Assembly (NCBI RefSeq): GCF_025685625.1
Contig: NZ_JAGSYI010000004.1
Location: 496,001 to 560,000, forward strand
Length of the DNA: 64,000 bases
Origin: Acidicapsa acidisoli
Lineage (GTDB): Bacteria; Acidobacteriota; Terriglobia; Terriglobales; Acidobacteriaceae
Direction: 5' to 3'
The translations under genes and the position numbers were made by a program. A model generated the notes under the pieces. It saw only the letters and a program-made list of their open reading frames with translations, had not been told where the DNA came from and did no database searches. Numbering within the stretch: position 1 is the first letter of the stretch; the number at the start of each line of letters is the position of its first letter. Below, piece after piece: positions 57,475 to 64,000 of the stretch.

Positions 57475-57615
57475 CCACGTGTCTTCGATCTTTGCCGCGA
57501 ACTCTATCGGATCTTCGGAGTTGATCTGACGAACGTGCCTGGCATTAGTTCCATGACGGCTCAGACCATCCTCTGCGAAGTTGGGACTGACGTCTCGCGC
57601 TCAGGCAATTTCGCG
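57475..57615 (+). pseudogene. IS110-type transposase fragment
   Basis: A frame of about 47 codons reads 'FDLCRELYRIFGVDLTNVPG' then 'ISSMTAQTILCEVGTDVSR'. This fits the helix-hairpin-helix part of IS110-family transposases (typical 'FDLRTELYRITGVDLTxIxGI...TAQTILAEVGTDMSRF'). It has a stop just upstream, no catalytic DEDD core and loses similarity after 'SGNFA', so it is a relic. It lies in the 576-base gap between the ASPIC gene and the permease gene, where I see no other gene. Confidence 0.65.
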
Positions 57616-57707
57616 TTATTTGACATTGAAATGTCGATTGAATCTGGCCACAGCAGCAATCCGATGCGATCATGGTTTGCATCCGCGTCGCACTGCGAGG
57701 AGTAGTC

Positions 57708-60149
57708 ATGTCGACTTTTCTTCAGGATTTGCGTTACTCACTACGGCAGCTCTTTAAGAATCCAGGAGTTTCACTGACGGCGATTCTCTCTCTGGCCTTG
57801 GGCATCGGCGCCACGGTCTCCGTCTTCAGCCTTATTTATTCCGTGCTCTTGAATCCCTGGCCTTACCAGGGAGCGGATCGTATCGCCAATATTGCACTAC
57901 TGGATAAGTCTGGAGAGGGCCAGGGCTATGGACTCAATGGCCCGCAGACACGGGAATTGGTCAAGGCCAAATCACTGGAATACGTCGTGGCTTTCAACGG
58001 GTGGAACCTGACCGTGACTGGCAGCGACGTACCGGAAGATGTCCAGGCAATGTATTTCACCGGCAACGTGTTTCAGATGCTGGGAGTACCCGCTATGCTG
58101 GGGCGGTACTTCCTGCCATCCGACGATCCCGACGGACAGGAGCCACAACCAGTCGTCGTGCTGAACTACAAGTTCTGGAAGCGTCACTATAACGGCGACC
58201 GGTCGGTCGTCGGCAAGACCATACAGATGGTGCATAAAACCTACACCGTGATTGGCGTGATGCCGCCTCACTTCGGATTCCTTGGTCCGGATGTCTATCT
58301 TCCACTGAAGCTTTCAGGTTCAAATACCGAACAGTACGGAACATTCATCAAGCTCAGGACTGGAGTGAAGCCGGAAACCGCTGCGACTGAGCTTGAGCCA
58401 TACTTCCAGGAATTCCGAAAGCAAACACCCGATCATTATCCAAAGGATTACAAGAAAATTGAGATACAAAACCTGAGCCACTGGGTTCTGCACACAATCA
58501 GCAAAACCCTCTATCTGCTCTTTGGCGCCGTAGGATTGTTACTGGCGATTGGCTGCGGCAACGTTTCGATTCTGCTGCTGGCGCGGGGCACGGCCCGTCA
58601 ACATGAATTTGCCGTTCGCGCCGCAGTTGGAGCCAGCAGCGGTCGGATTGTTCGTCAGTTGCTCACCGAATCGCTAATCCTGGCAATTACAGGAGCGGGT
58701 CTCGGCGTTTTTCTCGCCTACTGGAGTCTGGGATTCATTGTCGACCGCCTGCCTGAAGGGTCCTTCCCAAACGAGGCCGACTTCCACATACACATGCCAG
58801 TGCTGTTGTTCAGCGTCGGACTTGCCCTGATCACAGGAATACTCTTTGGACTCTTTCCCGCGCTCCAGCTGGCGCGTCCTGAAATCAGTCAGGTCATGCA
58901 ATCCAGTACACGAAAAGTTGCTGGTAGCGTGGGAGGAAAACGACTCCACTCGGTTCTGATCGCCGGTCAAATCGCCCTGACGCTGCTTTTACTAACCGCC
59001 GCGGGTATTGCGATCCAGGGGTTCGTGCGCATGCTGCATGTAAATCTCGGCTACAACCCACACAATGTCATGTCGGTTGGAATTCCGGTTCATGAGCATA
59101 CCTTCGCCACATGGGCAGAGCGGTCAGCTTACTTCACCCAGCTCCGAGATAGGATTGCAACCCTACCGGATGTCGTTTCAACCGGCATTTCAACCAACGC
59201 TACCCCGCCGGATAGTGGTTGGAACCAGCCCTTTGAACTCCAGGGCAAGACCGGAGGGGAAGACCAGAAGGCTAGCGTCAACTTCGTCGATTCACGCTAC
59301 TTCAGCACCTTGGCGATTCCGGTCAGGCAGGGAAGGCTATGGGAAGAAACGGAACTCAAGCGTGGCGCTCCAATGGCCGTGGTCAATGAAACATTCGTGA
59401 AGCACTACTTCTCCAACAGCAACCCTCTCAACAGCGCGATTAAAATCCCATCGCTCAAGAGCGAACCTTCGGAAAGACTGGTTGCGCCTGGCAGCGACGG
59501 CTGGCTGCAAATCATTGGAGTTACCGCAGACGCGCTCGATGATGGCCTGGACAAGCCCGCAAAGCCAGCGATTTATCTCCCATATTCGGTCAATATGTGG
59601 ATGTGGACCCAGATTCTGGTGCGCAGCCGCAATGATCCGCGCAGCATCCTCCACAGCGTCAAGCAGACCATTGTCGGGGTCAATCCCGACCAGCAGGCCA
59701 CACTCTGGGACGACGGCGTACTGGAAACATGGATTAGAAATCAACCGGTATTTGCGAGGGGACGCCTTGTTTCGGTCCTCTTCGGCGCGTTTTCTGTCCT
59801 CGCGCTTCTCCTGGCCGCCGTTGGTCTCTACAGCGTCGTTTCGTACTCCGTCGTGCAGCGCACCAACGAATTCGGCATCCGCATGGCGCTTGGCGCACAG
59901 AAGTGGCATGTGCTCAAAATCGTCTTCGCATCCGCGGGAATCAGCGTCGGCCTGGGCATTCTCGCAGGCCTTGGTTTAAGCTTCGCTCTCAACCGTCTCA
60001 TTGCTCAGTGGGTTGAGAATGCCTCGGCAAGCCCCCTCATTCTCCTGGCTGCTTCTTCTTTACTGCTCGCCGTGGCTGCGGTGGCCTGCCTGCTTCCGGC
60101 CAAGCGCGCCTCGGGAGTCGATCCTATGACCGCGCTACGATGTGAATGA
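57708..60149 (+). CDS. Duplicated MacB/FtsX-type permease (acidobacterial ADOP family)
   Basis: 813 residues from the ATG at 57708, with AGGAG seven bases upstream. It opens 'LQDLRYSLRQLFKNPGVSLTAILSLALGIGATVSVFSLIYSVLL', the hallmark of acidobacterial duplicated orphan permeases. Two MacB-type periplasmic domains (about 55-260 and 445-675) alternate with FtsX membrane parts (about 285-440 with 'RQHEFAVRAAVGASSGRIVRQLLTES', and 690-805 with 'RTNEFGIRMALGAQKWHVL'). No ATPase gene is adjacent, as usual for this family, so partner and substrate are unknown. Such genes are multicopy in these genomes. It is the last complete gene before the integrase relic. Confidence 0.93.
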   Translation: MSTFLQDLRYSLRQLFKNPGVSLTAILSLALGIGATVSVFSLIYSVLLNPWPYQGADRIANIALLDKSGEGQGYGLNGPQTRELVKAKSLEYVVAFNGWNLTVTGSDVPEDVQAMYFTGNVFQMLGVPAMLGRYFLPSDDPDGQEPQPVVVLNYKFWKRHYNGDRSVVGKTIQMVHKTYTVIGVMPPHFGFLGPDVYLPLKLSGSNTEQYGTFIKLRTGVKPETAATELEPYFQEFRKQTPDHYPKDYKKIEIQNLSHWVLHTISKTLYLLFGAVGLLLAIGCGNVSILLLARGTARQHEFAVRAAVGASSGRIVRQLLTESLILAITGAGLGVFLAYWSLGFIVDRLPEGSFPNEADFHIHMPVLLFSVGLALITGILFGLFPALQLARPEISQVMQSSTRKVAGSVGGKRLHSVLIAGQIALTLLLLTAAGIAIQGFVRMLHVNLGYNPHNVMSVGIPVHEHTFATWAERSAYFTQLRDRIATLPDVVSTGISTNATPPDSGWNQPFELQGKTGGEDQKASVNFVDSRYFSTLAIPVRQGRLWEETELKRGAPMAVVNETFVKHYFSNSNPLNSAIKIPSLKSEPSERLVAPGSDGWLQIIGVTADALDDGLDKPAKPAIYLPYSVNMWMWTQILVRSRNDPRSILHSVKQTIVGVNPDQQATLWDDGVLETWIRNQPVFARGRLVSVLFGAFSVLALLLAAVGLYSVVSYSVVQRTNEFGIRMALGAQKWHVLKIVFASAGISVGLGILAGLGLSFALNRLIAQWVENASASPLILLAASSLLLAVAAVACLLPAKRASGVDPMTALRCE

Positions 60150-60190
60150 TTTGCCTTGGCAGAACTTACTCGAACTTGCATATTTAAGGG

Positions 60191-60542
60191 TTACTGGCTG
60201 ATAACGGAATCAGCCGGCCAGCTGCCAAGCTCGCGGATGATGAGTGCCATGCGGTTGGTGAATGTATAGAGGTTCCACTTTGCATGATCCTTGTGTCACT
60301 GAATTGCCTCGCGTCCCAGTTCACCGACGCTGACCGCCCGGTGACAAAGATTGTCGGGCAGTTTGACACCGATGCGCTGATCAGCCTTTCGCTTTTGGTA
60401 TAGCGCGATGGCATCGGATCGCCGACCGACCTTCTCCCGTTTAGGCTTACCCTCGACCTCGTATCGAATCCACCAGATGGCCACTTCCCTGCTCTTGCTC
60501 GTACCCCCAGGCACCTTGGCTGGAGCCTTTTTGGGCAGCCAT
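60191..60542 (-). pseudogene. Decayed tyrosine integrase, N-terminal part
   Basis: Minus-strand reading: 'MAAQKGSSQ', then after a +1 shift 'IWWIRYEVEGKPKREKVGRR' and 'SDAIALYQKRKADQRIGVKL', a TGA at 60296-60298, then in the same frame 'HKDHAKWNLYTFTNRMALII' and 'RELGSWPAD', ending at TAA 60191. The first part is the arm-binding domain and the second the start of the core-binding domain of phage-type integrases. The catalytic R-H-R-Y domain is absent. It begins 95 bases downstream of the tRNA-Arg 3' end and on the same strand, the usual place for an island integrase. Confidence 0.7.
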
Positions 60543-60636
60543 AGGAAGCCCTCCGAGGCTAGATTAGCAAAACCGACACCAAAATTGACACCATCGATTT
60601 TTGGGAGCTTCTAAATCTTGCAAATTATTGATTCTA

Positions 60637-60713
60637 TGGTGACCCTGGCAGGATTTGAACCTGCGACCTCCGGTTTAGGAAACCGCTGCTCTATCCAGCT
60701 GAGCTACAGGGCC
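60637..60713 (-). tRNA. tRNA-Arg (anticodon CCT)
   Basis: 77 nt including an encoded CCA. Acceptor GGCCCTG pairs with CAGGGTC (one G-T). The D-arm is GCTC-AGCTGGATA-GAGC, the anticodon loop TTCCTAA gives CCT, and the T-arm is GCAGG-TTCAAAT-CCTGC. The first anticodon-stem pair is G-G. Its 3' half is repeated, degenerate, at 5229-5278, and the integrase relic starts just downstream. The 259 bases between it and the next gene on the right hold only a 10-bp inverted repeat (60952-60961/61008-61017). Confidence 0.95.
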
Positions 60714-60972
60714 CCGTTCGCAACACTCAGTTTACAAGCTTCTCGTTAACGCCCCAATCCGCCACAGACCACGCAGGTGAATCCCCGTCGCAATCAGGTA
60801 CATAGGAGGAACGGATCGAATCGAAAGCCGAACAACTTCGATATATCCAGCTTAACATTCGCAAAGTTAGCGGAGCCAACGGCTTCGTCTAAAAGAGGCT
60901 TCAAAGGAGTTTCGACCGTGTTCCGGCGCCGTGACCTTCTAGTTTGTGGCAACCCGGCAGCACGGGCTTGGG

Positions 60973-61929
60973 CTACCTTCGCTGTTGGACGAGGATGAGC
61001 CGGGCACGCTGCCGGGTCATTCGAATCCGGCAATTAACGCCGTACGGCCCTGCCCCGCAACTCTGGTTTCTGAATCCGATCCAGGAAACCAGCGCCGGAC
61101 TGAGCATCCACGCTGTAGCGTTTGCGGCATTATGGGTCTGCGCCATGAAGTCTGCGGCGTTCAGGTCCGCCTCCGCAGCCTCGGCATTCAATTGCTGGCA
61201 AGCGTCCTGAGGTGGCGCGGGCGCGTTGGCCGGATGATCGCAGTAGTCTTCGTCGTGCACTAATACATACTTCTTGCCGTTTTCCGGGATGAAATAGCGC
61301 GGGGAAATAAAACGTAGACCGGCATGTTGAATCCATTCGCTCAAATCCTGCGCAAATGCGAGCGGAAGCTGACTCATGTTCAGAGAGGTTTCATAGAGTT
61401 GTCGGGAAAAAACTGCCAGCGTGGGCGTTGGCTCGCCATTGACCGGATGGAAATACACTCCACCAAGCGCAATCCCTTTCTGCATGTCGAACCAGACGAA
61501 TCCCCGACCGCTGAGGTACGGCCCTCCGTGCGTAGCAATCATGACGTAGCGCCCATCGTGGATTACAACGGGCAGTGGCGCTCCATCCATCACATCGCCG
61601 CTTGCTTCCGAAAGAGGCATGTCGCGTCCGTAGTGATATGTCGTCCGCGGAGTCATCTCCTTCATCAGTTTGCGGAAACGCTTATCCCTGACGACATCTT
61701 TCGCGGACTTGCCATAATACTCGTTCAGAAACGCGAGTTGATCGGTGGGAATCGGATTCTGAAAAGCAGCCGGAGGTGGAGCGGCTTCCGGCATATCCTG
61801 AGACTTGCCGCCGGCATCCAGGGCTGCGGCCTTCCCTGGAAGAGTTACGTCTACTGCCAGAAGCAGAGCCATCAAAAAGAGCGAGGAGATAACCTTGCTT
61901 CTGCGCTTCGAGCCTGGGAAGGAATGCAT
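60973..61929 (-). CDS. Secreted protein of unknown function
   Basis: 318 residues from the ATG at 61927-61929, with AAAGG eight bases upstream. A reading to 62064 adds 45 unlikely residues. Signal peptide (about 8-38: 'RSKVISSLFLMALLLAVDVTLPGKAAA'), a Pro/Ala-rich linker, then a globular part with 'LAFLNEYYGKSAKDVVRDKRFRKL', 'YHYGRDMPLSEASGDVM' and 'RYVMIATHGGPYLSGRGFVWFDMQKGIALGGVYFHP'. Four Cys in the C-terminal third may form disulfides. The last 20 residues are basic and low in complexity. I do not recognise the family. It lies outside the putative island, between the tRNA and a TPR gene. Confidence 0.7.
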   Translation of the reverse strand: MHSFPGSKRRSKVISSLFLMALLLAVDVTLPGKAAALDAGGKSQDMPEAAPPPAAFQNPIPTDQLAFLNEYYGKSAKDVVRDKRFRKLMKEMTPRTTYHYGRDMPLSEASGDVMDGAPLPVVIHDGRYVMIATHGGPYLSGRGFVWFDMQKGIALGGVYFHPVNGEPTPTLAVFSRQLYETSLNMSQLPLAFAQDLSEWIQHAGLRFISPRYFIPENGKKYVLVHDEDYCDHPANAPAPPQDACQQLNAEAAEADLNAADFMAQTHNAANATAWMLSPALVSWIGFRNQSCGAGPYGVNCRIRMTRQRARLILVQQRR

Positions 61930-62279
61930 CCGATGACCTTTCGGTTCTAATTTAGACGAAAACTCGCGATCTTGACATGGAATATCCTGTCCTGACATTG
62001 CAAGCGTATGTTCGTGGATTATGACCGAATGAATGTAATTGTGTTTAAGGAGCTTCTGAAGCAAGGGATATGGTCAATTCACGGCCCGAAGCGCTTAGAT
62101 GCCTTTGAAATAGCCTCAAATATTCGGACTATGTCTGGTTGGGGAGTGGCTTCCACACACGCTGGAACCATATAGTCAGCTTTAATTCATCGAGGAATCC
62201 GCATCGAGGACGCCGAATCGTCCTCGAGTTCATGCGACAGGAGCATCCGCAACACTGCCGAACGCTCCCTTCCGCGCAC
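61930..62279. other. 350-base intergenic region with a hairpin
   Basis: CGAGGACG (62205-62212) pairs with CGTCCTCG (62219-62226) around six bases. It lies 54 bases after the TPR gene's stop on the minus strand and may be its terminator, though no T-run follows. Otherwise nothing is seen; the promoter of the unknown secreted protein must lie at the left end. Confidence 0.4.
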
Positions 62280-63233
62280 TTAGCGCAGACTCGCAACGCT
62301 CACCGTGCATTTGACGCATTGTTGCTGGAACAGGTCGGTCATGCTTTGTCTGGCCTGCACTTGGAGATGAGTTGCCTCCTCATGCATTCCGCACCGGTCC
62401 AGGATTTTTGAGTAGTAAATTTCTCCGGCCAGATATTGCGGGTTCTGTTGTCCCACCGTTCGATTCAGGATTTGTATGCCTTGTCGTATGTTGGTCATCG
62501 CCTGCGGGCATTCTTTGTTGTTTGCATAGGCATTCCCTACGAATAAATAGCTCCAACCCGTGAGAGGCGCATCCTCTCCGTGATGCTTCCGAAGTTCGAG
62601 AGAATGCTGGTACGCCGCGAGTTCCGTCTTGCTGTTTCCTTCCATGCTGGCAAGCCAGGCTTGGGTATCGGAAAGGAAAACGGAGTCGTCTTCACTTAGA
62701 TTGTTCATCAATGCAGCTTCCGTAATCGCTTGTTTCAGGTGCTTCTTCGCCGATCCAACCTGCTTTCTCTGAAAATCGATTCCTGCAAGAAACGTGTATT
62801 CCTTCGCCACGGCGCGATGGTCGCCCAGTTGCTTATAAATCTCGAGCGCCTTTTTCCATAGCTTGTTTGCGGTGTCCGCATTCTGCGTAATACTGTCCAG
62901 GCTGGCAAAACTGTCGAGCGCATTTGCGTATTGGAGGAGATGCTGGGTATCGCCCTCCAGCAGGTGAAGCGCCTTTTCATACGCGTTTCGCGACTGTTGG
63001 TAATGCCCCTCCGCTTCATATACGGCACCCAAAAGGGTCCATGCCCTTCCGGCTTCAACGCTAGTGGGAGAGTTCGTTTCGATCAATGACTCAAGAATGC
63101 GAATGGCCTGTTCGTATTGTCCTTTCTGTTCGAGCTGGAGCACATGGCTGAACTGCTGGTGGATGTCTTCCTGGCTCCGCATCGCCAGAGGAAAAATGGC
63201 GGATAAGAATAGAAGCATAAAAACTCGTTTCAA
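62280..63233 (-). CDS. Secreted TPR protein
   Basis: 317 residues from a TTG at 63231-63233, with GGGAGG seven bases upstream. It begins 'KRVFMLLFLSAIFPLAMRSQ', a good signal peptide; the longer frame to 63491 has no family character. About six TPR units follow ('QLEQKGQYEQAIRILESLIE', 'AGRAWTLLGAVYEAEGHYQQSRNAYEKAL', 'DTANKLWKKALEIYKQLGDHRAVAKEY', 'GWSYLFVGNAYANNKECPQAMTNIRQGIQIL'). The protein ends with a CxxC ('QQQCVKCTV'), which could bind a metal or form a disulfide. No partner gene is evident. Confidence 0.85.
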   Translation of the reverse strand: MKRVFMLLFLSAIFPLAMRSQEDIHQQFSHVLQLEQKGQYEQAIRILESLIETNSPTSVEAGRAWTLLGAVYEAEGHYQQSRNAYEKALHLLEGDTQHLLQYANALDSFASLDSITQNADTANKLWKKALEIYKQLGDHRAVAKEYTFLAGIDFQRKQVGSAKKHLKQAITEAALMNNLSEDDSVFLSDTQAWLASMEGNSKTELAAYQHSLELRKHHGEDAPLTGWSYLFVGNAYANNKECPQAMTNIRQGIQILNRTVGQQNPQYLAGEIYYSKILDRCGMHEEATHLQVQARQSMTDLFQQQCVKCTVSVASLR

Positions 63234-63566
63234 AAGCCAACCTCCCGTATTGGATGACGATGTATGAAGATTCTGCAAACGATAACGACGACGCCGGGTC
63301 TTCCAGAGCACTTCGCGGCGCCAGGAAACGTGCCAACTAATTTCTTGGATCACGGGCACAGCTTGATGGAGGCATGCCGAGACGTAAAAAATAAGGCCGA
63401 AATCAAAATAATTCTTGACAAATTCGCGCGCTAGTGCGCCATTCCACGCAAACCGTCTGTTTTGCGGGATTTGCAGGCCACGTCTCCGCAATGGGTCGAG
63501 AACAGGTCTTGTCCGGTCGGCTTCGCGCCATTTCCGCCGACCCTGGGTTGCGAGTAAACTGTTGTC
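63234..63566. other. 333-base divergent gap upstream of ispG
   Basis: A perfect TTGACA at 63415-63420 on the plus strand could be the -35 box for ispG, but the bases 17-18 further (GCCATT/CCATTC) make a poor -10. No hairpin or coding frame is convincing. Confidence 0.35.
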
Positions 63567-64000
63567 ATGGCGGATATCCAGCGCAGAAAGTCAGTTACAG
63601 TCAGGATCGGCTCAGGCCAGACAAACACGGTCAAAGTAGGATGGGAAGCCCCGGTCGTCGTGCAATCGATGACCAATACGGACACAGCGGATGTCCAGTC
63701 CACGATCGATCAGGTGCAGGCGCTGGCCCTCGCCGGCTCCGAGATCGTGCGCGTCACCGTCAACAATGACGATGCCGCCGCCGCCGTGCCCCACATCGTC
63801 GAGGGACTCGCCAAACGCGGCATCTACGTGCCCATTGTCGGCGACTTCCACTACAACGGCCATTTGCTGCTGAAGAAGTTCCCTGCCTGTGCTGAGGCGC
63901 TCTCGAAATACCGCATCAATCCCGGCAATGTCTCCATCGGCCGCCGCGACGACGACAACTTCCGCACCATGGTTGAGGTCGCCGTGAATCACCAGAAACC
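63567..64000 (+). CDS. ispG: 4-hydroxy-3-methylbut-2-enyl diphosphate synthase IspG (5' part)
   Basis: The gene runs off the right edge after 144 codons. The start '[19 protein letters not shown]' and '[20 protein letters not shown]' with '[20 protein letters not shown]', '[14 protein letters not shown]' and '[11 protein letters not shown]' is the IspG/GcpE TIM-barrel domain. The enzyme makes HMBPP from MEcPP in the methylerythritol phosphate pathway with a 4Fe-4S cluster, whose ligands lie in the missing C-terminal part. A core gene here marks the chromosomal side of the tRNA-Arg insertion site. Confidence 0.96.
   Translation, partial: MADIQRRKSVTVRIGSGQTNTVKVGWEAPVVVQSMTNTDTADVQSTIDQVQALALAGSEIVRVTVNNDDAAAAVPHIVEGLAKRGIYVPIVGDFHYNGHLLLKKFPACAEALSKYRINPGNVSIGRRDDDNFRTMVEVAVNHQK

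Noticed and set aside
60952-61017. 10-bp inverted repeat (acccggcagc ... gctgccgggt) near the end of the unknown secreted protein gene
   Set aside because: The 46-base spacer includes the stop codon and no T-run follows. It is too loose to call a terminator.

Overview
The window reads as a stretch of an Acidobacteriota chromosome, most likely of the Terriglobales/Acidobacteriaceae type. The family mix points there: very large Oar-like TonB receptors with an N-terminal carboxypeptidase-regulatory domain (four in 64 kb, one of them partial), an acidobacterial-type duplicated FtsX/MacB permease, secreted S53 peptidase, ASPIC/UnbV (CRTAC1) beta-propeller proteins, TPR proteins and a TPR-multihaem cytochrome. 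This is inferred from gene families; no marker gene was searched.

Left edge (1-5.3 kb): the 5' part of a TonB receptor, then a B12-type TonB receptor behind a cobalamin riboswitch. Just upstream of the riboswitch lies a degenerate 50-bp copy of the 3' half of the tRNA-Arg(CCT) that sits intact at 60.6 kb.

5.3-16.3 kb: secreted S53 peptidase; a GntR/FCD regulator divergent from a three-gene RND efflux operon (pump, adaptor, outer-membrane factor); and a SelO-type protein AMPylase. Perfect hairpins separate the convergent pairs.

16.3-36.4 kb: a catabolic locus that looks built for chitin-derived amino sugars. It holds a ROK repressor, a NagX-like membrane protein (DUF5009), a GH18 chitinase-like enzyme, a GH9 enzyme of the exo-acting type, an Oar-like TonB receptor, a double-thioredoxin protein, a ROK sugar kinase, an MFS sugar porter, a SIS-domain isomerase/deaminase, two ThuA-like proteins, a YVTN beta-propeller, a GH35-like beta-galactosidase and a metallo-beta-lactamase-fold hydrolase. 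The likely route is polymer cleavage outside, TonB import, periplasmic trimming, MFS uptake, ROK phosphorylation and SIS deamination.

36.6-43.2 kb: a tight three-gene operon (4-nt overlaps) encoding transglutaminase-DUF2126, a circularly permuted ATP-grasp fused to an alpha-E domain, and a second transglutaminase. This is a known but functionally unsolved predicted peptide ligation/modification system.

43.3-57.2 kb: a module of two ASPIC/UnbV propeller proteins, a CusF-SCO fusion, two TPR proteins, a heptahaem-TPR cytochrome and an Oar-like receptor. Copper handling and periplasmic or outer-membrane redox are the common theme. This is the best candidate for an undescribed system.

57.2-64 kb: an IS110-type transposase relic, a duplicated MacB/FtsX-type permease, a decayed tyrosine-integrase N-terminus directly downstream of tRNA-Arg(CCT), a secreted protein of unknown function, a secreted TPR protein and the start of the core gene ispG.

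The intact tRNA, the adjoining integrase relic and the same-orientation tRNA 3'-half relic 55 kb away have the layout of an old genomic island inserted at tRNA-Arg. A third, shorter tRNA-3'-end-like scar at 43.27 kb falls between the transglutaminase operon and the ASPIC module and hints that the island grew in two steps.
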